Shown: in pieces, positions 21,358 to 30,411 of the stretch | How positions within the stretch are numbered: the first letter of the stretch is position 1 | Layout: the number at the start of each line of letters is the position of its first letter | Assembly: GCA_018335875.1 (NCBI GenBank) | Contig: JAGXRN010000042.1 | Location: 124,001-188,000, forward strand | DNA: 64,000 nt | Reading direction: 5' to 3' | Source of the DNA: Dethiobacter sp. | GTDB taxonomy: Bacteria > Bacillota > Dethiobacteria > Dethiobacterales > Dethiobacteraceae | Position numbers and translations under genes: made by a program | Notes under the pieces: generated by a model | Told to the model about the DNA's origin: nothing | Database searches by the model: none | The model's input: only the letters and a program-made list of their open reading frames with translations

Positions 21358-21766
21358 TGACTTCACCTCTTCCCTTATCTTGCAAAAGCAAAAATAGGTA
21401 TTTTTTACCTTATCCGTCAGTGAACTCATCATAGTCTTTACAGCTATCATTAACGTTGATATCCCTCGCAGCCCACAGCAAAAGTTGAAATAGCGAAGAC
21501 AGTCAGCCAAGAGCGTTACGCTTTTAATGAGCATATCCTCGAGGGCATCGTGGAACTTGTTCAATCCTAAGGGTAATCTCACTCTCTATCGTAACTTCAG
21601 AAGACCAGGCTGGTTGCCATTCAATTGCCATTAATAGGCATCCATCTTTCGTGGGTCATACTGGCTAATGTGCGAATATTGTACTATTTCGCCAATCATT
21701 TCCATTTTCCTACCAATAGTACTCCCAACCTAGCATAAAAAGGTATTCCTACGCAGAAGAAACTAA

Positions 21767-21804
21767 AAAGGCACTGAGCTGCTTAAAAAGCAGTTCAGTG
21801 CTTT
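21767..21804. terminator. Strong bidirectional-looking terminator
   Basis: AAAGGCACTGAgCTGCTT-aaa-AAGCAGtTCAGTGCTTT. Confidence 0.7.
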
Positions 21805-22455
21805 ACCTTTTTATTAGCTATTTTTTTACTCATTAACTCTTTATCTGCTTCCTCTATCACCTCATTAGGAAGGACTGAATATTTCGTTTCAGTAGAGCAG
21901 GTATCACGCTGATTCAGAGCATCTGTCTCGGTTAAATTGACCACCCTTCATGATTTGCCAGGGCAGTTTGAGGATTACTGTATTGTTTTCTGGGGATGTG
22001 CCACAGTGTTAAGATTAGAGCCACAAACAACCCGAAGTTAGGGAAGTAACGTAGCGAGGTCGTAAAGGTGGCTGCCCTGGCTGACGAAACAGTTTGCCAG
22101 AGGCTCCATGTCAAGGCTGGCCGCAGGCCACCCCAAAGGGGGAAGCCTTTACATGGAGAGGGCAAAATGTTACCCTTTTGGGGCGCAGCCACACCAGACT
22201 GAGCGGTGATTCTAGTAGCTACCCAGAGGGGCTCTTCAGATTGATTGCTCTATGTTCCGCGACCCCTGCTCTAATTTGCCGAGACACGTGCTCTCGTTTT
22301 CCGAGAAAGTTGCTCTACAGAAACGAAATACTCAGGACAGCATCAACGACAATACATTGCTTCTTGCTATATACTTGAGCAGTTCCTCTTTTCAACCCCG
22401 TCAGAAATGATTCTTGCAGCTTTTTAGGCAACTCCTTTTGCCCAAAGGGTTTCAT
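21795..22455 (-). pseudogene. Small gene (about 70 aa) split by a short transposon-like insertion
   Basis: Upstream part MKPFGQKELPKKLQESFLTGLKRGTAQVYSKKQ (ATG at 22455, RBS gaggtgg); downstream part on the far side of the insertion ...SVLPNEVIEEADKELMSKKIANKKVKH* in the same orientation. Confidence 0.5.
21872..22335. mobile_element. Short non-autonomous transposon relic with long imperfect inverted repeats and 22-bp subterminal iterations (IS21-family-like ends suspected)
   Basis: Left GGACTGAATATTTCGTTTCAGTAGAGCA...AGAGCATCTGTCTCGGTTAAATT matches right-end reverse complement TGTCCTGAGTATTTCGTTTCTGTAGAGCA...AGAGCACGTGTCTCGGCAAATT; GCTCT at 22247, 22268, 22290, 22312 and AGAGCA at 21894, 21916. 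Confidence 0.7.
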
Positions 22456-22664
22456 AGTTACCACCTCGTTTCTAGTTTTATTATTCTGTAACAATAATTT
22501 TGTTCTAGAATAAGCGTATAAATTAGAATGAAGGTAAGGTTATTATCGTGTAAAATTTCTTTAGCAGACCTGCAATCATTGGTTAGTGAGCGGGTTCTGC
22601 ATTGGCTGGAATATAGTAAAAGCATTATCAGGAGATAGTTTTGCGAGCCATAGTCAATTTGCTA

Positions 22665-24659
22665 TTAAATGTATAATTTAACCTTTTCATGAAGCCAATC
22701 TAATGCTATTAATAACAAAGCCATTTGATGTTTGTCAATATCCTCTGCATGCGCATCAATTCGCGAACTATTAACATATCTCATATATTGTTCAAAATCG
22801 CTCTTATCTCCAAATATTTTGCAGAAGTCTTGCCAATTACGGGAAACAACTTTTCTTAAATCTTCTAAGTACTTTTCACTTTTGTTTTCAAATATTTTAT
22901 CCAAGCTCAATTGGGAAAGTTTTTCTTTCCTGCTGGTCGGACTAATTACATCCAAGAACTTCTTTCTCGCTTCAATTGGTCCATAAGTTAATTTTAACTT
23001 AAGCCTAACCAAGTCCCTTAAATCTGTTTCGAATAAATTGCGCCGTACTGTTATTTCTTTCCACTTATCTTTTTTATTCTCAAATTTTTTATTTACTTCT
23101 GCTACCTCTACTAAATATTTTTCTACTGATTTAATTCTAAAATGAAAAGTATTCTGCTCTTGAGTAACTAAGCCATAACCTTCAAGGTGCTCAATAAAAC
23201 TGTGTGAAATCTGAGCAAATTCCTGAAATGTATCAATATCTCCTATTGCAAGGTACTGTAGTAATTCATATTCATCTGGATACCAATTTTTAAGAACGTT
23301 TAATATCAACTCAATATAATCCTTTATTGAATTATCTAAGTTATTTTTCTCAACTTTATATTTAAATTTTGTAACCTGAACTGGGCGATTTTTAGGTAAA
23401 GATTTATGTAGACAGCTACATATATGTCTTACTAAAAAGGGGTGACCACCATAGTCCTCTGTTAAGTAAGTAAAAATTTCCTCATCAAATTCAAGTCCCA
23501 TGTAATAACCGATTGACGTGACCATCTCACGTACTTGACTAATATTAAATAGATTTAAATATGAAGGAGAAACTATCCTATATATTGGATTATCTAAGCC
23601 TTGTATTGTAGCAGTCTCAAATAGCTTTGGATTTACTCCTGCAACAATAAAGGAAAAATTGTCTCTATTTTTTTGAAATATGGAACGTAACGTTTGCCAA
23701 AAGAAAATAAAATCTTTATCACTTTTCCAATGCTCTGAAGGAGAAATATCAAAGGTAATGTTTTCAATTTCATCAAATAAGATGAGAATTCTTTTCTTCT
23801 TTAAAATTACATAAATACTCTTAATATCTTCTTCAAAATATCTTGAAGCGTCTTTTTCATCATAAACCTTTGATAATGCAATTATTTTGGTTGATTTTAT
23901 CGCAAACTTCTCAACCATATTAATAATTATAAACTGCAGTACCTCAAACCATCTTCTCTGATGGAATGAGGGCTCTTGGCAGTCAAAAAATATAGACGGT
24001 TCATCGCGCAAATTTAAATGCCTCATTAATGCATAAAGAACAGAGGTTTTTCCAATTTTTCGAAGACCGAATAAACCTGAATTCTCTCCTGTTTTATATC
24101 TATCATACAAATGTTGAATTAATTGCAACCGTCCAAAAAAATATGTGTCACTCTTTAAGGGTGATTCAAATGCATATAAGTCACGATTATGAAAATAATC
24201 TTTAAAGCGATTTATAATTATATTAGTATCTTTTGCAAGTCGAAGTTCTGTATAATTAAACGGAATTATTATCCTAGACTCAGGTTCTTGTAAAGCCATT
24301 CTTTGTATTTGTGAGTTTATCTGAAGGTCTTTGCTAACAATAATTATACACAATTTATCAAGTCTATTATGAAAATCAGACATTATCTTATCTACAAAAT
24401 CAAGGCACCTTGTATCATACTTAAGGTAAGGGTTAAATAGTATTAGTACTTCTCTTTCAAAATGAAATATTTTTTTTAGTTCACTTGATGGTTTCCCAAA
24501 TGCAACTGTATAATTGCTATTTTTGAATGTAGTCTTTCGAAAAAAAGTAACTAACCATAATTTTGAAAATAATTTAATTATTGCTCCTTCTTCCTCATCT
24601 ATTACTGAAAAAGATAAGTTTGAATGAATACCTGGTTTTATTTCTAGCATTATAACCAC
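22665..24659 (-). CDS. STAND/AAA-type NTPase with possible C-terminal HEPN-like motif
   Basis: GLFGLRKIGKTSVLYALMRHL (Walker A), KRILILFDEIENITFD (Walker B), C-terminal YVNSSRIDAHAEDIDKHQMALLLIALDWLHEKV. Confidence 0.7.
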   Translation of the reverse strand: MVIMLEIKPGIHSNLSFSVIDEEEGAIIKLFSKLWLVTFFRKTTFKNSNYTVAFGKPSSELKKIFHFEREVLILFNPYLKYDTRCLDFVDKIMSDFHNRLDKLCIIIVSKDLQINSQIQRMALQEPESRIIIPFNYTELRLAKDTNIIINRFKDYFHNRDLYAFESPLKSDTYFFGRLQLIQHLYDRYKTGENSGLFGLRKIGKTSVLYALMRHLNLRDEPSIFFDCQEPSFHQRRWFEVLQFIIINMVEKFAIKSTKIIALSKVYDEKDASRYFEEDIKSIYVILKKKRILILFDEIENITFDISPSEHWKSDKDFIFFWQTLRSIFQKNRDNFSFIVAGVNPKLFETATIQGLDNPIYRIVSPSYLNLFNISQVREMVTSIGYYMGLEFDEEIFTYLTEDYGGHPFLVRHICSCLHKSLPKNRPVQVTKFKYKVEKNNLDNSIKDYIELILNVLKNWYPDEYELLQYLAIGDIDTFQEFAQISHSFIEHLEGYGLVTQEQNTFHFRIKSVEKYLVEVAEVNKKFENKKDKWKEITVRRNLFETDLRDLVRLKLKLTYGPIEARKKFLDVISPTSRKEKLSQLSLDKIFENKSEKYLEDLRKVVSRNWQDFCKIFGDKSDFEQYMRYVNSSRIDAHAEDIDKHQMALLLIALDWLHEKVKLYI

Positions 24660-24796
24660 TCTCCAATCCAGTATTATTTACCGCCAACCAACCCGCTAAT
24701 GTTTATGTTGTACTTTTGGGTGCGTCTTCTGATGGCTCCCCTTTTTCTTTAACAGGGCCATATATAAAGACGTTTCCCAAATGCCATTTTCATTAT

Positions 24797-25080
24797 TTTA
24801 TGTTAAATTTAATCCTTTCTTCTGTAATAATGACATCTTCTACTTTCACAAGGTAACAACTATTTTCAATCTTTGAGTTCTTTCTAGGAACAGCTATTAT
24901 ATAGTCACCATATGTTTTTAAACCGACAGATTCTGGTGTGGACGAAAGAACGAAAAAATTGCTTTTTGATAATGCTTCATATTGTCCCAGTAGGTTTGAA
25001 TATGCTGTTATCCAAGCAAAAGAAAAATGTCAATTATACCTTCAATTTCAGATGATTCTTTTTTGGGGACTATGTCTTTA
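24797..25080 (-). pseudogene. Decayed hypothetical gene (3' portion)
   Basis: Open frame without start: HFSFAWITAYSNLLGQYEALSKSNFFVLSSTPESVGLKTYGDYIIAVPRKNSKIENSCYLVKVEDVIITEERIKFNIK*; upstream SEIEGIID in another frame. Confidence 0.4.
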
Positions 25081-25319
25081 CCGCATCTTCTCTGAATAAA
25101 GAGCTTTACTAGACTAATAAGGATTGAGCATTGTAGCTAAAAAACATTCGTAAAATCTAATGTTATAAAAATCTTGGAATATTAAAAACACTTGTGTAAC
25201 CTAATCAATAGCGGACTTTTCTAGGATAACATTTTCTACATATTTCCTCTAATTCCTTCAATTATTTTAGAAGGCAAAATATCCTAATGATGAAAATAGT
25301 TAACAAGGGGGGCCAACAT

Positions 25320-25352
25320 ATTTAACCCCTATACAAAAACTAGGGGTTAAAT
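25320..25352. repeat. 12-bp perfect inverted repeat downstream of the PLD/rSAM/nuclease operon
   Basis: ATTTAACCCCTA-tacaaaaac-TAGGGGTTAAAT. Confidence 0.7.
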
Positions 25353-25440
25353 GTACAACAATATACAGTTTTTCGTCTTGCTTAGTATTGTTAATGGAAA
25401 ACAAATTAACAAACTCATCTGCCAATTAACAATACCCTTA

Positions 25441-25890
25441 TTAGAATCTGTGAAACCAGTCAAGTCCCAGTTCTATACAGACTCTTTGGTAAAAAAGGTT
25501 CTTCGGGTCAGAGACAGAGTCATTTTCATTATTTATATCATCTGACTGGAAATCTAATTCAATACTAATGCCACTTAAAATAAGCTTACTTTTCATATCG
25601 TTTTTAATGTGTTTCCCAGAAAAAACAATTAATGTGGTTATAGGACTAGTTAAGCAATCCTCTAGGGTGTAGCTTAACTTTTGGTATGCTGTTCCTTCAG
25701 TTTCCTGAATTTTAGCCTCAATACCAAGATATGTATTTAGCTTTTTATGTTTTAAAACGATATCTATTTCCCGTGGTGTATTAACAAAACGATACCCAAC
25801 GGGAACTTCTTTTTTTATCTCAATTGGCTCATTCCATGACTCAATTAAACGAATTACTGCATCTCTGAACCGATTACCTCTATTAGCCAT
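25441..25890 (-). CDS. PD-(D/E)XK nuclease superfamily-like protein
   Basis: TPREIDIVLKHKKLNTYLGIEAKIQE (D-x(n)-ExK); last gene of a three-gene operon. Confidence 0.55.
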   Translation of the reverse strand: MANRGNRFRDAVIRLIESWNEPIEIKKEVPVGYRFVNTPREIDIVLKHKKLNTYLGIEAKIQETEGTAYQKLSYTLEDCLTSPITTLIVFSGKHIKNDMKSKLILSGISIELDFQSDDINNENDSVSDPKNLFYQRVCIELGLDWFHRF

Positions 25891-25905
25891 CGTAACCTCA
25901 CTTCA

Positions 25906-27027
25906 TTAATTAACTTCTCTTGTAGCAGCTACTTCTTCGTTATTGGCGTCAAACCTCGGAACTGTTTCGAATTTTAAATCAAAATATTTTTTTGCAATAT
26001 CAGGATGTTTATTTTCGAAATCTCTGAGGTATCTCACAGTCGAACTTTTTTCTCCATTAGCCTCACAATATTCTCTAAAACTTTTCTTTTTAAAGAAGTT
26101 TGGCTGGTTACACCAACGAGCAATATTTATGTAAAGCCCTGCAAATTCACTTTGCTTATATGTATCATATCTCATGATATATGGCAAGCACCTGTATTTC
26201 ATAAGAACAGAAATACGCTCAAAAACACTGATAATATCATTTACATCTTGTGATTCATAGGCACAAAGTATGTAGAGTTTAGTGGTTTTCGAACAATATT
26301 TACGCCAAATATTTAGTTTTCGCTCAATTAATTCACGGTCTTTCAGATAATCGAATGCAAATATGTAATCACCTTTATATTTTGCTTTACTAAGGACACT
26401 AGCCTTTTCCTCTGTCATTAAACGAATATCAATGCCTTGCCTGAACTGAAAATAGCGTTTTGTTTCAGCTAGTTCGTCGAAAACTTCTCGCCAGTTTTCA
26501 TACCCTAGGATATTATCATCCCAGAGATAGATATATTTCCGAGTTGGGTCAACGAACTCTGATACCTTAGCATGCCGTACTACACGGTCATATTTTTTAT
26601 TAACGCAAAAACTACACTTTCTAAAGCATCCTCTTGTAGCAAACCCAATAGAGTAATCCATATAATCAGAAAAATGCTGAGGCTTTATCCCTCTGCCAAT
26701 TTCTTTTTCTACAAATTTATCATAAAGATGATAATCTGGCATGTGGTGTTCGATTTCAGTTGGAAGGTCTTGTTTTTCTTCAGGAAGAAACCCTGTACCT
26801 CCATATTCAACATTAGGCAAAGTGAGAATTTTTGAATTTATTTTTGTAAATGTAAAAACTTTTGAGATGTATACCTTATCGAATGATTCTAAACTATTGT
26901 AGTCAAACAGGAGCTCCGTTTCATATCCCAAAGTGTTTTTCATGTAACCACTAAGTTTCATAAGTGCCAAGTTAGGATGTCGTGTTCCATTATCAATTAG
27001 GTCCGCGTCAATAAAGCCAATTCGCAT
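25906..27027 (-). CDS. Radical SAM protein
   Basis: GFATRGCFRKCSFCVNKKYDR (CxxxCxxC); YLWDDNILGYENW, FRQGIDIRLMTEE; N-terminus NGTRHPNLALMKLSGYMKNTLGYETELL. Confidence 0.85.
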   Translation of the reverse strand: MRIGFIDADLIDNGTRHPNLALMKLSGYMKNTLGYETELLFDYNSLESFDKVYISKVFTFTKINSKILTLPNVEYGGTGFLPEEKQDLPTEIEHHMPDYHLYDKFVEKEIGRGIKPQHFSDYMDYSIGFATRGCFRKCSFCVNKKYDRVVRHAKVSEFVDPTRKYIYLWDDNILGYENWREVFDELAETKRYFQFRQGIDIRLMTEEKASVLSKAKYKGDYIFAFDYLKDRELIERKLNIWRKYCSKTTKLYILCAYESQDVNDIISVFERISVLMKYRCLPYIMRYDTYKQSEFAGLYINIARWCNQPNFFKKKSFREYCEANGEKSSTVRYLRDFENKHPDIAKKYFDLKFETVPRFDANNEEVAATREVN

Positions 27028-27096
27028 ATAGTCTCACCTTCATAGTTCTTTTATTATTATTATATAAGAACATATGTTCCACTTCAACGATTATTT

Positions 27097-28236
27097 TTAC
27101 ATTTTAGCTAAAACCGATTCAACCTCTATTACACCGTTAACAAGCAGATATTCAAATAACCTTTTAATATTTGGCCTTCTTCGATTGATTGTTGATTGTT
27201 TTAAATATGGGCGAAGATAATTATCTAGACTAAAAGAATCATTCATATGTTTATCGATTATATCTTTAACAATCGCCATTCTATAAATTTGTGCCTTCAA
27301 TATTTCGCGTTTATTCGTATTATTTTCCTGTAAAAATCCCTTCCCAAGTTTAGTTAGAAAAACTTTCCTTGGCCGTCCTTGTGTAATCGTTGTAAAATCC
27401 AATAGCTCGGCAAGTTTTGAATGATTCTCACCATATTTTCTGTCAGCTACCTCTCCTCTCTGTCCTTCCTGAAGTTTCCTACCCATTTCCAGAAAAGTTA
27501 AGCCGATATCATTTTCTTTACTTAGTATTTCAACAACAGAAAATGCACCATGCTCAAACGTGCTAAATTGTGGTATTTCTTCAATAGAAATTTCTCCAGC
27601 AGAAACATTCTCGAAAGCTATTCCTTGGGCACCCCTATCAGACACCAGGTTAAACCGAGCAAACTTATCTTTCTTTTTTACTCTTCGCAAAACGTCTAAG
27701 TTTATAAGACTCACAGACTCATTAACATAATTTGTATATTCATTAACAACCTGGTCATAGAAGATATCCAGCGGTTCACTTTGCTCAAAAACTTGATTAA
27801 AATATGATAAAAACTGACTGATAATATTAGGGTCATCAGTTGATATAGCTCCCTCAATATTTCCAATTCTTTTTTCAGCGAATAATCCGTTTAAAGTACA
27901 ATTACCGCTTCCAATTAATAAACTGTTGTCGTTAATAAGAAAGGCTTTCATATGTAAGTTGGAGATTCTACGGACATTAATCGGGTCTATGCAACTAAGT
28001 TTTCGTAAGGTTTCTAGGGCAGATATATCAGAAGCTCCATTAATAAAGTCCGATAAACGCCCTGCAATTAATACTTTTATATTTACCCGTACGCTATTAC
28101 CGTTGAGCCTGTAAGCAGTGATAATTCTTTCTAACGCTTCCTTTTTTAAAAAAGGCGAACAAATTATAATGGAATCTACATCCCTTTGTTGTATAATCCA
28201 ATTTTCAAATAAAGGAGATGGTACAAATAAATTCAT
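27097..28236 (-). CDS. Phospholipase D-like domain protein with C-terminal winged-helix-like region
   Basis: NLHMKAFLINDNSLLIGSGNCTLNGLFAEKRIGNIEG (HxK motif context); FTTITQGRPRKVFLTKLGKGFL. Confidence 0.75.
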   Translation of the reverse strand: MNLFVPSPLFENWIIQQRDVDSIIICSPFLKKEALERIITAYRLNGNSVRVNIKVLIAGRLSDFINGASDISALETLRKLSCIDPINVRRISNLHMKAFLINDNSLLIGSGNCTLNGLFAEKRIGNIEGAISTDDPNIISQFLSYFNQVFEQSEPLDIFYDQVVNEYTNYVNESVSLINLDVLRRVKKKDKFARFNLVSDRGAQGIAFENVSAGEISIEEIPQFSTFEHGAFSVVEILSKENDIGLTFLEMGRKLQEGQRGEVADRKYGENHSKLAELLDFTTITQGRPRKVFLTKLGKGFLQENNTNKREILKAQIYRMAIVKDIIDKHMNDSFSLDNYLRPYLKQSTINRRRPNIKRLFEYLLVNGVIEVESVLAKM

Positions 28237-28347
28237 ACTTCCTTAGCTCCTTATCCAGCGTACACGTATGACCATTTTTTTCTTTTTTCGCCATGAATAG
28301 GCTACTTACCTGCTATCATATAAATTAGTTTTATATGTAGATAGTAT

Positions 28348-28397
28348 AAAAAGCTAAAGCACCGAATTGCTTAACAGCCTCAGCGCTTTAGCTTTTT
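28348..28397. terminator. Terminator-like hairpin
   Basis: AAAAAGCTAAAGC...GCTTTAGCTTTTT. Confidence 0.65.
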
Positions 28398-28523
28398 AGT
28401 AGTATCATTTTTAGGCCTGAAATAAGAAGAATAAGCATTATTGTCGCTGAATATCGCAGAAGTGCACAACTACAGGGATGGCTGTATGTAATAAGACTTT
28501 CTATTGACTCTAACCATCCATGT

Positions 28524-28970
28524 TTATTGTTGACCTGGTAATTCTATAATTTGCTCTGTGGATATTTTAATATCAGTAATAAACGGTTGTAAGTCAAGTA
28601 TTTCTTCTTTTGATAATCCTTCTGTATCTATAATGAGCTCGTCATTAATTTTAAGACTTTGATTTGCTGGTAATGACTTTTCAACTATGACTGTCAATTC
28701 TTCAGTTATAACTATGTTAGAAATTCCATCTCCTAAAATAGGTGTGATTGATTTAACATATATGTCTCGGTTCTCCTCATTAGTTAAAGTAATTGAATAC
28801 GATAACTTTTGCTTATCCATGATGTCGTTATTATCAGCAGCTCCTACTCCCGTGGTCATACTATAAATTTGCAGCCCTATCATATTGTCTGGATTCGAGG
28901 GATTGCAACCTATTAGCAACATACCTACTAATATAAACCATCCAATAAATATCAATTTTTGTGTCCTCAT
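28524..28970 (-). CDS. Putative lipoprotein
   Basis: Signal peptide with lipobox LLIGC. Confidence 0.65.
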   Translation of the reverse strand: MRTQKLIFIGWFILVGMLLIGCNPSNPDNMIGLQIYSMTTGVGAADNNDIMDKQKLSYSITLTNEENRDIYVKSITPILGDGISNIVITEELTVIVEKSLPANQSLKINDELIIDTEGLSKEEILDLQPFITDIKISTEQIIELPGQQ

Positions 28971-29090
28971 TAGGAATCCCCTATCTTGTTTTTCAGCAAG
29001 GCACTTTTATTAACCTTTATATATACGGTTCTGGGTGGTTTCCTCTTACAAGACTACCACGGTTTTCATAATAGACATAAATTAGTTATA

Positions 29091-29372
29091 TTATTTTACC
29101 AAATGTAGCCTTGTTTTTTTTACTTTGTATAGCTCCTGTTCAACCATCTCAGGAGGCAGAACCTCGCCCTCTTTCCCGATTTGAACATATTCACCTTTAT
29201 CAAAGCATACAGCACAAAAAATTCCTGTTCTTTCGTATGTTGTAACGCCCGTAACAGTAAAAGATGGATTTGTATCAAAGCTGGTTATAAGCCCACCGAT
29301 GTTAAGTTCAAGGAAGTGAACACAATTTTCACATAGTGGGCATACTGTCTCTTTAATTGAGTTAAAAGACAA
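29091..29372 (-). CDS. Small zinc-ribbon-like protein
   Basis: CPLCENC and FCAVCF Cys pairs. Confidence 0.45.
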   Translation of the reverse strand: MSFNSIKETVCPLCENCVHFLELNIGGLITSFDTNPSFTVTGVTTYERTGIFCAVCFDKGEYVQIGKEGEVLPPEMVEQELYKVKKTRLHLVK

Positions 29373-29440
29373 ATTTGTCGCCCCCTTTTTTCAATTATTC
29401 ACAAAGTTAAACGGATGGTAAATCTTCTCTATCAAAATAA

Positions 29441-29470
29441 AAAATCCCTTCAAATTAAAGGGATTTTTTT
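29441..29470. terminator. Terminator
   Basis: AAAATCCCTT-caaatt-AAAGGGATTTT. Confidence 0.75.
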
Positions 29471-29480
29471 CACAGTGCAT

Positions 29481-29681
29481 TTATTTTTTCATGATATCGA
29501 TAATGTAGCTATCCAATATATTACTTTGTTTGAGAACAGCTCTGTTATTGAAACCTAACTGATTGACAAGCATGTATAATCGCAGTCTCTCAGCCTCCAA
29601 GCAAACATCTATTTCCCATTTGGTATTTTGTAAATTCTCTGCTTCTTCAGGTATTTTTTCAGCGGTTTCCGTTTTCAACAA
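29481..29681 (-). CDS. Small hypothetical protein
   Basis: 66 aa ORF with an aggaggcag RBS just upstream and a terminator just downstream. Confidence 0.4.
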   Translation of the reverse strand: MLKTETAEKIPEEAENLQNTKWEIDVCLEAERLRLYMLVNQLGFNNRAVLKQSNILDSYIIDIMKK

Positions 29682-30411
29682 CTGCCTCCTTTTTAAAACA
29701 AATTATTTGAAATTTCATCCAATTATCAATACTATATAGAAATCATTCAGATGTTTCAAGGGGAATTTTGTAGTTTTTTATAAATCCCTGTTTTTTATAG
29801 GGTACGTGGGGTTTTTACCGAGCTATATAGTCTAGGAGCAGACGGACGATTCAATAGTTCAATATGAATTAGAATAAAATCTGACTGACAGAGTGATATA
29901 CGACTGTATGTGACTTTATGTGTTGTATATTTATTGTAAGAGGCTGTTATAATAAAATATGAATGTTATAGTAATATAATCATTAATTATCTTATTATTT
30001 TATAATATAACCATAATTTGGGGTATTCCCCGTGTGAACTAATGATGTTATAATTGCTCCATCAACGAGGAGGTGTTCGCAACATGACGCACAATAAAAC
30101 ATCATACAACAGGATGTATTTTCAACATGAAGTATTACGAAGCGGCAAACGATTTTCTAGTGTCCCGAAGTTACAACCCCGATATTAGTACCAGAACCTC
30201 TGGTTTTAATCGCGAATGATGTTGACCAAATTAATCAAACCGTATTATTGAAAGTCAGAAAAGTACGATAAAAGATAAACGACCCATTCTTCCAAGAGAA
30301 CAATGGAAAACGAGCCAAATTTACGCTACACCTATAAAAACAAGGTAGGCCTATTGAGTCAGTATTGGGAGGCCTTCCCTAATTTTAAAACACCAGGAGG
30401 TTTTTAGCAGC

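Noticed and set aside
21932-22378. ORFs of 86 and 94 aa inside the transposon relic
   Set aside because: Lie within the inverted-repeat element interior and ends; no transposase motif readable
25441-28236. DISARM or Dpd (7-deazaguanine) system
   Set aside because: A PLD-like protein is present, but no helicase, methylase or TGT-like DpdA partners are nearby
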